64,000 bases of DNA from Planctomycetota bacterium (lineage in GTDB: Bacteria; Planctomycetota; OFTM77): contig JAJDCO010000115.1 in the NCBI GenBank assembly GCA_029260795.1, forward strand, positions 1-64,000, read 5' to 3'. Each line of letters begins with the position of its first letter. The first letter of the stretch is position 1. The position numbers and the translations under genes are program-made. Under the pieces are notes generated by a model. That model worked only from the letters and a program-made list of their open reading frames with translations. It was not told the DNA's origin and made no database searches. Positions 1 to 8,853 of this stretch are shown here, piece by piece.

Positions 1-1
1 G

Positions 2-247
2 TACGTCGAGTTCGTCGGCACCAACGGTGGCACGACGCCGCTCGGCAACGGTGTGACGCTCCCGGTCGGCAATGCGCAGCTCTGGAGCATCATTTCGCTC
101 GACGCGGCCGGAACCCACCAGACGACGCTGCCGGGCTACAATGGCGGCTTCTCCGGCTCGGTGTACTTCGGCATCGCGACCTACGATCTGCTGCTCGGCC
201 AGTGGACGGCGGCGCGTGCGACCCCGTTCCGCATCACCGTCTTCTGA
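2..247 (+). CDS. C-terminal end of a secreted-type protein (5' end outside window)
   Basis: An open frame enters from the left edge and stops at the TGA ending at 247; about 81 residues are visible. They are rich in Gly, Thr and hydrophobic beta-type residues and lack charge, as in the terminal beta-sandwich of an exported protein. The spacing of G-T-x-TPL, LP, LDAxG and a final ATPFRITVF resembles the last ~90 residues of the SBBP protein at 37207-39669, suggesting a shared C-terminal module; this is by eye only. An intrinsic terminator follows at 285-315. Function is unknown. Confidence 0.6.
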   Translation, partial: YVEFVGTNGGTTPLGNGVTLPVGNAQLWSIISLDAAGTHQTTLPGYNGGFSGSVYFGIATYDLLLGQWTAARATPFRITVF

Positions 248-284
248 GAAGCGAGCCCACTCGAAACGAGACGGCTGCTTCCAG

Positions 285-315
285 CGCCCGGTGAGCCTCT
301 CGCCGGGCGTTTCTT
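285..315 (+). terminator. Intrinsic terminator after the first gene
   Basis: An 11-bp GC-rich stem (285-295 pairing with 299-309, one G-T pair) closes a 3-base loop and is followed by TTTCTT. It separates the left-edge gene from the glycan operon. Confidence 0.8.
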
Positions 316-472
316 GTTGGTTTCACGGACCGGATTCCGGGCTCGGGGACTCCGTTTTCCGATCCGGCCCTCGGCATCCGATCGGGTAAACTCCAGGCCT
401 CACCCCGCCACGTGACGTGTCATCGCGTGCCCGCATCTCGGGTGAGATCGTCGACTCGAGGCTCGACCGCGC

Positions 473-1600
473 ATGACGACTCAGACGACCGTTCCGCTCC
501 TCGATCTCACCGAGCAGTACCGTGTCATCGGCCCGGAGCTCGAGGCCGCCGCGCTCGAGGTGCTTCGAAGCGGTCGGTACATCTTGGGAGACACCGTCGA
601 GCGATTCGAGAGCGCCATCGCCGATCAGCTCGGTGTCGCGCATGCGATCGGTGTGTCATCAGGAACGGACGCTTTGCTCGTCGCGCTGATGGCGCTCGAC
701 GTTCGTCCGGGAGACGAGGTCATCACGACCCCGTTTACCTTCTTCGCGACCGGTGGGTGTCTGGCCCGTCTCGGTGCCCGGCCCGTGTTCGTCGACATCG
801 ATCCCCGCACGTATCTGCTGGACGAGGCGGCGGTCGCCGCAGCGGTGACGGAGCGCACGCGCGGTATCGTGCCGGTCCATCTGTTTGGCCGGTGCGTCGA
901 GAACACACCGCTCGCGTCGATCGCCGAACGTCATGGACTCTGGATCCTCGAGGATGCCGCGCAGGCCATTGGCGCGCGCGACTCGACGGGGCCGGCCGGT
1001 GGCTTGGGCGACTTCGGAGCCTTCTCCTTCTTCCCGGCCAAGAACCTGGGTGCCTGTGGCGACGCCGGGCTCATCACGACCAACGATGCGGACCGGGCCG
1101 CGGCCGCCCGCCGACTTCGGGTGCACGGAGAGTCCTCTCAGTATCACCATCAGCAGGTCGGCGCCAATGCGCGTATCGATGCACTTCAGGCGGCGCTTCT
1201 GCAGGTGAAGCTCCGGTACCTGCCCAAGTGGAACGAGGCGCGTCGCCAGAATGCAGATCGATATCAGTCGTCCTTCGAGGCCGCCGGGTTGAGCGAAACC
1301 CTGACGCTACCGGCCGGCGACGATGGGGGGCACCAGGTCTTCCATCAGTACGTCGTGCGGGCGCCGCGACGGCACGCGTTGAAGCAGCATCTGGCGGCGA
1401 GCGGAATCGGCCATGCCGTGTACTATCCGGTGCCGCTTCATCTCCAACCCTGCTTCGCGGACCTGGGGCAGAGGCCGGGCTCGTTGCCCGAGAGTGAGCG
1501 AGCCGCGGAGGAGGTCTTGGCTCTGCCGATCTACCCCGAGCTCGGTACTGACCGTCAGGACCGCGTCGTGGAAGCGATCGCGGAGTTCTATCGGCGCTGA
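473..1600 (+). CDS. DegT/DnrJ/EryC1/StrS-family sugar aminotransferase
   Basis: A 375-residue PLP-dependent fold-type I enzyme of the family that aminates keto-sugars of nucleotide-linked sugars for O-antigen or capsule units. Visible motifs are SSGTDAL (PLP phosphate binding), EDAAQAIGA (Asp contacting the PLP ring) and SFFPAKNLG, whose Lys190 should form the Schiff base. Length is normal for the family. It is the first gene of a co-directional glycan operon; the next gene starts 4 bases after its stop. The exact keto-sugar cannot be read from sequence, and no dehydratase or oxidoreductase supplying it is recognisable in the window except possibly the epimerase-family gene at 6833. Confidence 0.9.
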   Translation: MTTQTTVPLLDLTEQYRVIGPELEAAALEVLRSGRYILGDTVERFESAIADQLGVAHAIGVSSGTDALLVALMALDVRPGDEVITTPFTFFATGGCLARLGARPVFVDIDPRTYLLDEAAVAAAVTERTRGIVPVHLFGRCVENTPLASIAERHGLWILEDAAQAIGARDSTGPAGGLGDFGAFSFFPAKNLGACGDAGLITTNDADRAAAARRLRVHGESSQYHHQQVGANARIDALQAALLQVKLRYLPKWNEARRQNADRYQSSFEAAGLSETLTLPAGDDGGHQVFHQYVVRAPRRHALKQHLAASGIGHAVYYPVPLHLQPCFADLGQRPGSLPESERAAEEVLALPIYPELGTDRQDRVVEAIAEFYRR

Positions 1601-1603
1601 AGG

Positions 1604-2716
1604 ATGAGCCCAGAAGCGGAGGCGCTTCCTCGAATCGCGTTCGAGTTTCAAGCCGGGGCCAGCCTGGCCGCGACCGGAATCGGTCAGTATGCTCGCAGCC
1701 TCTTGGCGGCGCTGCGACAAGCTTCGCCGGATCTCGACATCGAAGCGCTCGTTCCCTCTCGCCACGACGAGGTGCGTTGGACGACACCTCGTCGTGTCCT
1801 TTGGGACCAGCTGGGAGCGCCGCGACGAGCTCGCGCGTCTGGAGCGCAGATCCTGCACACGCCCGGCTTCTCGCCCGCCTATTTCACCGATCGGGTGCGG
1901 GTGCATTCGCTCCATGATCTGATCGGCCTCGAACGCCCGGATCTGGTGCGAGGCCGCGGTGCCCGTTGGTACTGGGGACACCACCTGCCTCGTTGCGTTC
2001 GTCGGTGTCAACAAGTGATCGCTTCGTCCGAGCATACGGCGCGGCTCGCGCGAGATCGGCTCGGGATCGCGACCTCGCGCCTCGACGTCGTGCCGCTGGC
2101 TCCAGTCGTGCGCGGCGGTCTACCGAAGGATCGGCGACCACCCGAAGGATGGCCGCGACGCTACGTGCTGGCCATCGGCTCTCACGAGCCTCGCAAGGAC
2201 CATGCGCTCCTCGTGCGCGCCTACGCGGCTCTGCCCGCATCGTTGCAGGAGTCGGTCCGGCTGGTCCTGGTCGGTCCCGACGGGGGCGATCGGGACCGCG
2301 TCAGAGCGGCCGTGCGCGAGTGCCGGGTCGAAGAGCACGTGCACTGGGTCGGGTATCTTCCCGATGAGGAGCTGCATCGTGCGCTGGTCGCGGCGGAGGT
2401 GTTCGCCTTTCCCTCGCGGGCCGAGGGCTTTGGCTTGCCCCCTCTGGAAGCGATGGCGGCCGGGGTGCCGGTCGTGGCGCTGGCGGCTGGCGCAGTACCC
2501 GAGGTGTCGGGGGAAGGGGCCTGGCTAGTGCCGGAGCCGTTCTCGATCGAGGCATTCAGCGAAGCGCTGCGTACTCTCCTCGACTCCGCGGACGAACGGT
2601 CCCGCTGGATCTCAGCCGGCAGCCGCCGCGTCGCTCGCTACTCTTGGGCGACGACCGCTGAGCAAACCATTGAGTGCTACCGCAAGGCGTGGCGCTCTCG
2701 AGAGACGGCCCCATGA
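1604..2716 (+). CDS. GT4-family glycosyltransferase
   Basis: A 370-residue GT-B retaining glycosyltransferase. The C-terminal half carries the GT4 donor-site signature EGFGLPPLEAMAAGVPV and an upstream GSHEPRKDH segment that typically opens the second Rossmann domain. The N-terminal half contains ASGAQILHTPGF and HDLIGLERPD, common in mannosyl- and rhamnosyl-type transferases. It presumably transfers a sugar to the lipid-linked glycan on the cytoplasmic face; no transmembrane segment is visible. The start follows the previous stop by 3 bases and its stop overlaps the next ATG (ATGA), implying translational coupling. Donor sugar not predictable. Confidence 0.9.
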   Translation: MSPEAEALPRIAFEFQAGASLAATGIGQYARSLLAALRQASPDLDIEALVPSRHDEVRWTTPRRVLWDQLGAPRRARASGAQILHTPGFSPAYFTDRVRVHSLHDLIGLERPDLVRGRGARWYWGHHLPRCVRRCQQVIASSEHTARLARDRLGIATSRLDVVPLAPVVRGGLPKDRRPPEGWPRRYVLAIGSHEPRKDHALLVRAYAALPASLQESVRLVLVGPDGGDRDRVRAAVRECRVEEHVHWVGYLPDEELHRALVAAEVFAFPSRAEGFGLPPLEAMAAGVPVVALAAGAVPEVSGEGAWLVPEPFSIEAFSEALRTLLDSADERSRWISAGSRRVARYSWATTAEQTIECYRKAWRSRETAP

Positions 2717-3810
2717 GCCGGCTTGTCTATCGAAGGATGCTCGTTCGGGGGTTGATTCACGTCTTCGATGGTTGCTCAGGCGCGTTGGCCACAGTCTGGG
2801 AGAAGCGCCGTCGATCGCCTTCGGAAGTGCCACGACGATGGCTGCTCGTTCAGCTTCATCACGTCGGGGACGTGGTCCTCTCCACCTCGGTCCTGAACGC
2901 GCTGCGAGCGGCGCGTCCCAAGGACCACATCGCGATGCTGGTCACTCCTTGGACCGAGCCACTGCTCCGAGGCCAGGCGGCACTCGACGAGATCGTGGTG
3001 CACGAGGCCAGCTGGCGACGGCGCTCCACCGGGCGCAAGGTGCCCGGCCTCGGAGAGTGGAGCAAGCTCGTGAAGCAGCTGTCGCTGCGATCCGACGAGG
3101 TCTTCGTCGACCTCGCCGGCGACCTCTTCGTCAATCTGCTCGGAGCCGCAGCAGGATTCCCGCGACGCTGGGGATTCTCCGGCTTCGGGGGCGCGCGCTT
3201 CCTCGATCGCGCCGTCCCGGTTTCGACCGATCGTCCCCAGCGTGAACAATGGGAGCGGCTCTTCGAGCCGATCGGGTTGAGCGTCCAGTCGTCGTCGCCG
3301 TCTATCCTCCTGTCGTGCGAAGAGCGAGAGGGAGCTCGAAGAAGGCTTGCGAGCCCAGGGCCCGCACTGGGCCTTCATGTCGGCGGAGGGCGACCCGAAA
3401 AGCAGATCTCGATCGATTGGTTGACGGACTGGGCCCGGCGGGCCGGCCGGCATGGGTGGCGAGTGGTGCTTCTCGGCTCCGAATCCGAGCGACTGCGCGC
3501 CGCTGCGGTCCAGACGATCGTCCCGAGCGCGTCGATGGATGGCATCGGCGGGAATCTGCGGACCTTCGCGGCCCGGATCGGAGCGTTGCAAGCCTTCGTC
3601 GGACCCGATTCGGGGAGTGCACATCTCGCAGCGGCGCAAGACGTCCCGGCCTGGGTGATCTTCGAGTCCTCGCTCGACCGGAAGCGATGGTGTCCTCCGG
3701 GAGTGGCGCAGGCCGTCGATCGTGACGAGCTCGATGAGCAAGCGGCTGGTCGATCGATCGACGCGTTCCTCGAGTCCCTCCATGAAGGGAATGGGGAGGT
3801 GGGCTCGTGA
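2713..3810 (+). CDS. GT9-family glycosyltransferase (heptosyltransferase-like)
   Basis: A 365-residue protein with the GT9 layout: N-terminal LLVQLHHVGDVVLSTSVLNAL, central LHVGGGRPEKQ and C-terminal GPDSGSAHLAAA, the conserved donor-binding segment of ADP-heptose transferases (WaaC/WaaF/RfaQ group). An upstream in-frame start exists, but ATG 2713 gives the ATGA overlap typical of this operon. GT9 members normally build the LPS inner core or add heptose-like sugars, supporting an outer membrane glycolipid. Sugar specificity is inference. A second GT9 gene lies at 53802. Confidence 0.88.
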   Translation: MSRLVYRRMLVRGLIHVFDGCSGALATVWEKRRRSPSEVPRRWLLVQLHHVGDVVLSTSVLNALRAARPKDHIAMLVTPWTEPLLRGQAALDEIVVHEASWRRRSTGRKVPGLGEWSKLVKQLSLRSDEVFVDLAGDLFVNLLGAAAGFPRRWGFSGFGGARFLDRAVPVSTDRPQREQWERLFEPIGLSVQSSSPSILLSCEEREGARRRLASPGPALGLHVGGGRPEKQISIDWLTDWARRAGRHGWRVVLLGSESERLRAAAVQTIVPSASMDGIGGNLRTFAARIGALQAFVGPDSGSAHLAAAQDVPAWVIFESSLDRKRWCPPGVAQAVDRDELDEQAAGRSIDAFLESLHEGNGEVGS

Positions 3811-4907
3811 ACTCGGCACGCATCTGGCTCGATGCGCGCCTGATCGATCGGGGTGGTATCGGTCGCTACCTGCGCGAGCTCGTGAGCGCCGCCCCGAGCG
3901 GCCTCGGGGCCGGTACCGTGACGGCACTCGTGCCGCCGGGAGCAAAAGTGCCCGACGGGGTGATCGCCTGCGTGACGCCGACTCCCATTCCACTCTTCGG
4001 TTGGCGAGGCCGCTTCACGGCGTCGAAGTGGTTCGAGGAGCCGGCAAGCCTCGTGCACTTCCCGCACTTTCCACATCCACGGCGCTGGTCGGCGCGGTCA
4101 GCCGTCTTCACGATTCACGATCTGATCCACCTCGAGGTTCCGGGCGTGGTTCGGAACCCGATCGCTCGGCGGTACCTGGCCGGCTTGATCCGGTCAGCGC
4201 TCTCGAGAGCGGAGCGGGTAATCGTCCCCTCGCGAGCGACGGCGCAGGTTCTCCACCAGCGCTTTCCGAACAGCCGCACCCCTGTTCAGGTGATCCCGAT
4301 GGGAGTGGACGTCGAGCGCTTCGGCTCGGTCGCCGTCTCCGTTTCGCCCGTGGACGGTCCTTACTGGCTCCACGTGACGAACGGCAAGCCGCACAAGAAC
4401 CTCTCAGGCTTGCTCGCCGCCTTTGCGAAGACGCGGGCGCGTCTCGACGGTAAGCTCGTCATCGTCGGTGGGCTCGGCGAGCGGAGAGCGGAGATCCATC
4501 GGCGGCAGGCGAGGGAGCTCGGTCTCGCCGATCGGATCGTCTGGGCGGGGCCGGTGACGGAGGCGGAGCTCGTGGCCTGGTATCGAGGGGCGCGGGGCGT
4601 CTTGATTCCGTCGTTGTCCGAGGGGTTTGGACTTCCGGCGCTCGAGGCCATGGCAGCCGGAGTCCCGGTCGGCGCCAGCGACGTCGACGGCTTGGCCGAG
4701 GTCGCCGGTGGCGCGGCCCGGCTCTTCGATCCGGTCCGGATCGAAGGCATCGCTGCCGCTTGGGACGAGCTCGACCGGGACGAGGCGCTGCGGCGCGAGT
4801 TGGTGGCGGCCGGGTCGGCGCGCTGCCGGGAGTTTCCCTGGACTCGGACGGTCGCGGACACGTTCGCGCTGTATCGGGAAGTCATCGATGCCGGGAGCCG
4901 CTCGTGA
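3807..4907 (+). CDS. GT4-family glycosyltransferase
   Basis: A 366-residue GT-B enzyme. Visible features are FTIHDLIHLEVPG in the acceptor domain, YWLHVTNGKPHKNLSGLL at the start of the donor domain (GKPHKN is typical of WbaZ/RfaG-type mannosyltransferases) and the signature LSEGFGLPALEAMAAGVPV. The start is GTG at 3807 within GTGA, overlapping the previous stop; a GTGA overlap also joins it to the next gene. It probably acts after the first sugars are laid on the lipid carrier; the substrate cannot be named. Confidence 0.9.
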   Translation: MNSARIWLDARLIDRGGIGRYLRELVSAAPSGLGAGTVTALVPPGAKVPDGVIACVTPTPIPLFGWRGRFTASKWFEEPASLVHFPHFPHPRRWSARSAVFTIHDLIHLEVPGVVRNPIARRYLAGLIRSALSRAERVIVPSRATAQVLHQRFPNSRTPVQVIPMGVDVERFGSVAVSVSPVDGPYWLHVTNGKPHKNLSGLLAAFAKTRARLDGKLVIVGGLGERRAEIHRRQARELGLADRIVWAGPVTEAELVAWYRGARGVLIPSLSEGFGLPALEAMAAGVPVGASDVDGLAEVAGGAARLFDPVRIEGIAAAWDELDRDEALRRELVAAGSARCREFPWTRTVADTFALYREVIDAGSRS

Positions 4908-6028
4908 AAGTTGCGCTGGTTCATGACTGGCTGACCGGCATGCGTGGCGGCGAACGGGTCTTGGAAGTGATCGCGAGACTCCTTCCCGGAGCGCCTCTCT
5001 TCACCCTGATCCATGTGCCCGGAAGCGTGTCGAAAGTCATCGAGGATCGACCGATTCTCACGTCGCCGCTGCAATCCTTGCCTGGGATCGCTCGCCATTA
5101 TCGACGCTTGCCGCCCTTGTTTCCTTGGGCGGTCTCCCGTTGGCGCCTCGATGGATTCGATCGAATCGTGAGCGTGAGCGCCTGCGTCGCGAAGTCGGCT
5201 CCTGTAAAGAAAGGGGCCCGACACATTTGCTACATCAACGCACCCATGCGCTACGCTTGGGATCTGACGGACGACTACTTCTCCTCAGGGATCGCGGGGA
5301 GATGTCGCGCCGCGTTGGCCCGTCCCTTCCTGGCGGCACTCCGACGCTGGGATCGGCGAACGGCCGATCGCGTCGATCGCTACATTGCAAACTCCCGCAA
5401 CATCGCGGACAAAGTGAACCGCTTCTACGGCCGCTCCGCTGAGGTGCTCTACCCGCCGGTTGCGTGTGATCGATTCCGGCCGACCGGTCGAGCGCCCGAG
5501 GACTTCTATCTCGTGCTGTCGGCGCTCGTGCCGTACAAGCGCATCGATCGCGCGGTCGAAGCCTTTCGGACTTTGGATCTCCCTCTGGTCATCGCCGGGG
5601 ACGGACCCGAGCGAGCGCGCCTCGAGAGCGTCGCCTCATCGAACGTGCGCTTCCTGGGTCGCGTGGACGATCGAACGGCGGCCGACTTGCTCGCTCGTTG
5701 TCGGGCGCTCGTGTTTCCCGGCGAAGAGGATTTCGGCTTGGTTCCCGTGGAAGCTCAGGCATCGGGGCGGCCGGTGATTGCCCTGGGGCGAGGGGGAGTG
5801 CTGGAGACGGTGCGTGCGCGAGGTGTGGGCCGTGAAGGACCCACGGGGATCTTCTTCACCGACGCGACTCCCCTGGCACTGGCAGATGCTGTTCGAGAGC
5901 ACGCGGCCCATGAAGGCGACTTCGACGTGGCGACGTGTCGTGCCCAGGCCTTGCGGTTCGATCAAAGTGTGTTCGAAGACCATTTCCGGTCACTCCTGCA
6001 AGACGAGGATATCTCGGTCGGTCCTTGA
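4904..6028 (+). CDS. GT4-family glycosyltransferase (mannosyltransferase-like)
   Basis: A 374-residue protein beginning VKVALVHDWLTGMRGGERV, the usual N-terminus of a GT4 subgroup in polysaccharide loci. It also has the characteristic HICYINAPMRYAWD acceptor segment, YKRIDRAVEAF, and the donor signature EEDFGLVPVEAQASGRPV. The open frame extends upstream, but GTG 4904 overlaps the preceding TGA (GTGA) and gives the family N-terminus. It is the last gene before a 118-base break with a weak candidate promoter. Specificity unknown. Confidence 0.88.
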   Translation: MKVALVHDWLTGMRGGERVLEVIARLLPGAPLFTLIHVPGSVSKVIEDRPILTSPLQSLPGIARHYRRLPPLFPWAVSRWRLDGFDRIVSVSACVAKSAPVKKGARHICYINAPMRYAWDLTDDYFSSGIAGRCRAALARPFLAALRRWDRRTADRVDRYIANSRNIADKVNRFYGRSAEVLYPPVACDRFRPTGRAPEDFYLVLSALVPYKRIDRAVEAFRTLDLPLVIAGDGPERARLESVASSNVRFLGRVDDRTAADLLARCRALVFPGEEDFGLVPVEAQASGRPVIALGRGGVLETVRARGVGREGPTGIFFTDATPLALADAVREHAAHEGDFDVATCRAQALRFDQSVFEDHFRSLLQDEDISVGP

Positions 6029-6071
6029 GGTGTTGCGGAGCGTGCTCTGATGAGGCGGTGGTTCCGCGTCA

Positions 6072-6100
6072 TGGCTCGTTGCGCGCTCGGCCGGTAGAAT
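6072..6100 (+). promoter_or_regulatory. Weak candidate promoter before the KtrA-like gene
   Basis: TGGCTC, a 17-base spacer and TAGAAT. The -10 is good and the -35 poor. It sits in the only sizeable gap of the glycan operon and could drive the second half. The same TGGCTC-17 arrangement occurs before thpR. Confidence 0.35.
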
Positions 6101-6146
6101 CGCGCCCCGAGGAGCATGTTGCAGAACCCGGCTGCGGAGGATGTCG

Positions 6147-6836
6147 ATGGCTCGTTTTGCCGTCATCGGACTCGGACGATTCGGCCGCGCGCTCGTGCAC
6201 CAGATCAAACGGATCTCCGATTCGCACCAGGTGATTGCCGTGGATCGGAACATTCGTCCGGTGGAGGCGATCAAGGATTTCGCCGATCGTTCGGTCCGTC
6301 TCGACGCGCGGCACATCGAGGCGCTCCGTGGGCAAGGGCTCGAACGAGTCGATGTCGGCATCGTCTGCGTCTCGGATGATCTCGAGGCGAACGAGCTCGC
6401 GGTGGTCGCACTCAAGCAGATGAACGTCCCCGTCGTGCTCTCTCGCTGCGAGACCGAGGCGCAAGCGCAGATCCTGACGGCCGTCGGTGCGGATGTCACG
6501 GTGGTGCCTCTGATCGAGAGCGCTCGGGCACTGGCATTGAGGGCGACCTTCCCTCGCGGCTTGAAGACGGTCGATCTCGGCGGGGGGCAGGCGGTGGTGA
6601 CCCTGCCGATTACCGAGGGTGTGGAGTCCTTCCCGTTGGAATCCGTGGCCTTGTTTCGGGAAGGTGTCTTTGTGCTGGGCGTCGAACGCAGGCAAGGGAA
6701 GAGCCGTGCCGTGAGGCTCCGTCCCGAGCCGGCTACCCAGCTCGCCGCGGGCGACCACCTGCTCCTCGCGGGTCCCTTGAGCGAGCTGCGGACAGTGACG
6801 AGAGAGCTTCTGCAATCCTGGGAACCTCGCACGTGA
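6147..6836 (+). CDS. KtrA/TrkA-type RCK protein, potassium-uptake regulator-like
   Basis: A 229-residue soluble protein with an N-terminal RCK_N Rossmann domain (GLGRFG at 8-13, VIAVDRN acidic ribose-binding strand) and a C-terminal TrkA-C-like domain ending in AAGDHLLLAGP. KtrA proteins bind ATP/ADP and gate a KtrB/TrkH potassium channel. Length and the start MARFAVIGLGRFG match KtrA. ATG 6147 is preferred over 6141 because GGAGG lies 6 bases upstream. No channel subunit is present in the window, and the gene sits inside a glycan operon, overlapping the next gene by GTGA. Its partner must be elsewhere, or it has another regulatory role. Confidence 0.85.
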   Translation: MARFAVIGLGRFGRALVHQIKRISDSHQVIAVDRNIRPVEAIKDFADRSVRLDARHIEALRGQGLERVDVGIVCVSDDLEANELAVVALKQMNVPVVLSRCETEAQAQILTAVGADVTVVPLIESARALALRATFPRGLKTVDLGGGQAVVTLPITEGVESFPLESVALFREGVFVLGVERRQGKSRAVRLRPEPATQLAAGDHLLLAGPLSELRTVTRELLQSWEPRT

Positions 6837-7900
6837 CGGGGTCGATCGAGTCTCGGTCTGGCGGGAGCCATTCGTTGGATTCCAAACGTTCGGTCGAATG
6901 GCAAGGGCGGCGTGTGCTCGTGACCGGTGGTGCCGGCTTCGTCGGATCTCACCTGGTCGATGCCCTGGTCGATAGCGGCGCTCATGTGACGGTACTCGAC
7001 GACCTCTCCACCGGTCGGCTGGAGAACCTGCTTCCGCGGCTGGCGGACGATCAGGTTCGTCTGGTCCGAGGCTCGATTCTCGATCCGCGAGCCCTCGATG
7101 AGGCGCTGCGCGGAGCCACCCACCTCTTCCACCTGGCGGCCGCCGTCGGTGTGAAGCGGATCCTCGAGCGACCCTTCGGGGCAATCCGGATCAATGTCCA
7201 AGGAACGGAGCGCGTCCTCGCCCAAGCGGCCCGGCACGGCTTGCGCACGTTCATCGCTTCGAGCTCGGAGGTCTACGGACCCGGCTCGGGTCCCTTCCGT
7301 GAGGATCAACCGCTGGTGATCGGGTCCCCCGACTCGATTCGCTGGAGCTACGGCTGCTCCAAGGCGCTGGGTGAGTTCGAGGCTCTCAACTTCCACCGGC
7401 GCCACGGGCTCCCGGCCACGGTTCTTCGACTGTTCAATGTCGTGGGCCCGCGGCAGCGAGGCCGATTCGGCATGGTGCTCCCTCGCTTCGTGCAGGCGGC
7501 TCAGACCGGTCAGCCGCTCCAGGTCGTCGGGGACGGAGAGCAACGCCGTTGCTTTTGCGACGTGTCAGACGCCGTCGAGGCCATCCTGCGTTTGGCCGAG
7601 AGCCCGGCTTCGATCGGCACCATTTGCAACGTGGGCTCGGACGTCGAGCTCACGATCGGCCAGCTCGCCGAGCGCGTCGTGCAGTGGCTGGGATCGAGCT
7701 CGGTGATCGAGCACGTGGAGCCCGATCGACTCTACCCGCCCGGCTTCGCAGAGATCGCGCGGCGTCGCCCCTCACTGGACCGGTTGCTGGAGCTCACGGG
7801 ATTTCGGCCCTCGATTCCTCTGGAGACGACGGTTCGTCAGATCGCCCGAGAGCCCAGGCTTCGAGACTCCGCTGCCCAGGCGGGAGGAGCCGAGGCGTGA
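6833..7900 (+). CDS. NAD-dependent epimerase/dehydratase (extended SDR)
   Basis: A 355-residue nucleotide-sugar short-chain dehydrogenase. The NAD site TGGAGFVG is at 31-38, the catalytic Ser in ASSSEVYG near 143-145, and the YxxxK pair in SYGCSK is Tyr173/Lys177. RLFNVVGPRQ is a typical sugar-binding segment of UDP-glucose 4-epimerase and UDP-glucuronate decarboxylase relatives. The N-terminus is about 25 residues longer than usual. The GTG start overlaps the upstream TGA. It likely makes or modifies the donor sugar used by the surrounding transferases; epimerase, decarboxylase and dehydratase cannot be separated here. Confidence 0.88.
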   Translation: MTGSIESRSGGSHSLDSKRSVEWQGRRVLVTGGAGFVGSHLVDALVDSGAHVTVLDDLSTGRLENLLPRLADDQVRLVRGSILDPRALDEALRGATHLFHLAAAVGVKRILERPFGAIRINVQGTERVLAQAARHGLRTFIASSSEVYGPGSGPFREDQPLVIGSPDSIRWSYGCSKALGEFEALNFHRRHGLPATVLRLFNVVGPRQRGRFGMVLPRFVQAAQTGQPLQVVGDGEQRRCFCDVSDAVEAILRLAESPASIGTICNVGSDVELTIGQLAERVVQWLGSSSVIEHVEPDRLYPPGFAEIARRRPSLDRLLELTGFRPSIPLETTVRQIAREPRLRDSAAQAGGAEA

Positions 7901-8853
7901 GAGTCTTCGTGACCTACGGCCTGCCGGGCTCAGCGCTGGCCGCGCTGGGGAGGGAAGTCGAGCTGGTCGGGAACCTCACGAGTCGTCTGTGTGAACGCGG
8001 TTCTCTCCTCGAAGGACTGCCAGGCTGTGATGGCCTGCTCTGCACCATCTCCGACGCCATCGACGCGGAGGTGATCGCGGCCGGAGACGCCTTGCGTGTC
8101 CTCTCGAACTACGGAGCGGGAACCGACCACATCGATCTCGTCGCTGCCGCCTCGAGGAACCTGCCGGTCGGTCACACACCGGGAGTGCTCACCGAATCGA
8201 CCGCCGACTTCACCTGGGCGCTCCTCCTCGCCGTTGCACGGCGTGTGGTCGAGGGGGACGGCGTGATGCGGCGCGAGGAGTTTCCGGGCTGGATGCCCGA
8301 CTACCATCTGGGACGGGACATCACCGGGTCCACGCTGGGAATCGTGGGGCTCGGATCGATCGGTCGAGCGGTCGCACACCGCGCTCGCGCCTTCTCGATG
8401 CGAGTGCTCTACCACGGGCGTCGCCGAGCGCCTCGGGAGGTCGAAGCGGAGCTGGGAGTCGAGCCGCGAACCTTGGAGGCTCTCCTGACCGAGTCCGACT
8501 TCGTCTCGCTGCACTGCCCACTCACCCCCGAGACTCGTCATCTCATTGACGCCGATGCCCTCGCACTCATGAAGCCCGGTGCCATCTTGATCAACACCTC
8601 TCGGGGGGCGGTCGTCGACGAGGCCGCTTTGGCGGCAGCCGTCGGAAGGGGACATCTCGCGGGCGCTGCCTTGGATGTCTTCGAAGAAGAGCCGCGCGCA
8701 CATTCGGACCTCCTCGAGATGCCGCAGGTCGTTCTGGCGCCACACTTGGGGAGCGCCACGCTCGCCACTCGGAGTCGGATGTCCGACTTGGCCGTTGCGA
8801 ATCTGCGGGCTGGTCTCGCCGGCGAGCCACTTCCTCATCGAGTGGTTTCGTGA
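7897..8853 (+). CDS. D-isomer-specific 2-hydroxyacid dehydrogenase
   Basis: A 318-residue dehydrogenase of the glyoxylate/hydroxypyruvate reductase and phosphoglycerate dehydrogenase group. The nucleotide site GLGSIG lies at 151-156. The catalytic triad is visible: Arg236 in NTSRGAVVDE, Glu265 in FEEEP and His283 in APHLGSATL. No C-terminal ACT domain is present, so it is not a regulated SerA. The start is GTG 7897 (GTGA overlap); the open frame extends further upstream over the epimerase gene but out of its frame. It is odd in a glycan operon. It could make a hydroxyacid substituent or regenerate NAD for a sugar dehydrogenase, both inference. Confidence 0.87.
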   Translation: MRVFVTYGLPGSALAALGREVELVGNLTSRLCERGSLLEGLPGCDGLLCTISDAIDAEVIAAGDALRVLSNYGAGTDHIDLVAAASRNLPVGHTPGVLTESTADFTWALLLAVARRVVEGDGVMRREEFPGWMPDYHLGRDITGSTLGIVGLGSIGRAVAHRARAFSMRVLYHGRRRAPREVEAELGVEPRTLEALLTESDFVSLHCPLTPETRHLIDADALALMKPGAILINTSRGAVVDEAALAAAVGRGHLAGAALDVFEEEPRAHSDLLEMPQVVLAPHLGSATLATRSRMSDLAVANLRAGLAGEPLPHRVVS

